Of a stretch of 64,000 nt of DNA, positions 63,919 through 64,000 are shown piece by piece. Numbering within the stretch: the first letter of the stretch is position 1; every line of letters starts with the position of its first letter. The notes below the pieces were generated by a model. That model did no database searches. It was not told the DNA's origin and saw nothing but the letters and a program-made list of their open reading frames with translations. Made by a program: the position numbers and the translations under genes. This DNA comes from Bacteroidota bacterium (lineage in GTDB: Bacteria; Bacteroidota; Bacteroidia; Bacteroidales; JAAUTT01): positions 149,198 to 213,197 of the forward strand of contig JAUZOO010000010.1 in assembly GCA_030706405.1 (NCBI GenBank), written 5' to 3'.

Positions 63919-64000
63919 ATGAAAAAAGGCCTTTTTCTTTTACTCTTTAGCTGTTTGTTTTTTACCCCTATCATTAATGGGCAGCAATTATTTGTTCCGG
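63919..64000 (+). CDS. N-terminus of an exported protein, cut by window end
   Basis: Only 27 codons are visible: MKKGLFLLLFSCLFFTPI then NGQQLFVP, a clean signal peptide with probable cleavage after the NGQ region. A periplasmic-sensor HTCS often starts this way, and the pectin locus otherwise lacks its regulator, so that identity is plausible but unproven from so little sequence. Confidence 0.5.
   Translation, partial: MKKGLFLLLFSCLFFTPIINGQQLFVP

Overview
The window is chromosomal DNA from a member of the Bacteroidota, most likely a free-living or environmental Bacteroidales-type organism. The evidence is two SusC/SusD pairs, a hybrid two-component sensor (HTCS), lipoprotein signals of the Bacteroidota type, several good matches to the Bacteroidota promoter box TAnnTTTG, and the GGGtGRT and DUF2582-type gene families. 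No rRNA, tRNA, CRISPR array, transposase, integrase or phage module was seen.

Left part (1-11.6 kb) is housekeeping and stress DNA, nearly all on the minus strand: a partial PHP-domain/endonuclease Q-type protein, a LOG-type phosphoribohydrolase, thioredoxin, a plus-strand lipoprotein with an odd 3' end, a biotin-dependent carboxyltransferase subunit with its separate biotin carrier, an arsenic operon (arsR-arsC-arsM-acr3) behind a perfect palindrome, a C-GCAxxG-C-C family redox protein, and the conserved but functionally unknown pair GGGtGRT protein plus NifU-like scaffold.

Middle part (11.6-34.7 kb, plus strand) is a glucuronoxylan utilisation locus. It holds a large HTCS sensor/regulator, a tiny single-span membrane peptide, GH3 beta-xylosidase, SusC, SusD, a surface GH10 xylanase carrying a CBM-like insert, a GH35-like enzyme, a small secreted protein, an acetylesterase, a second GH10 and a GH115 alpha-glucuronidase. 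Surface xylanase and SusCD would bind, cut and import xylo-oligosaccharides. The esterase, GH115, second GH10 and GH3 would strip and finish them. Two paralogous 68-residue winged-helix genes bracket this locus.

A short DNA-repair island (34.7-36.8 kb) follows: an rSAM 'DNA modification/repair' protein divergent from a LexA/S24-type repressor, with a palindrome lying across the promoter boxes. A REP-like hairpin closes it.

Right part (36.9-62.5 kb, minus strand) is a pectin utilisation locus read right to left: tiny membrane peptide, surface lipoprotein, SusC, SusD, stem-loop, GH105, metallo-beta-lactamase-fold protein, truncated SGNH hydrolase, CE8 pectinesterase; then, after a 255-base control region, an eight-gene run GH2, GH28, CE7, PL10, GH95, GH43, alpha/beta esterase, CE8; then GH28 with its own promoter. 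Together these would de-esterify homogalacturonan, cut it and process oligogalacturonides and side chains.

The most interesting structure is non-coding. All three major PUL transcription units begin with direct repeats of an ACCC-type motif spaced about 21 bases, at positions suited to an AraC-type activator. Both susCD units are headed by a 34-36 residue single-span membrane peptide, and both have a stem-loop immediately after susD.
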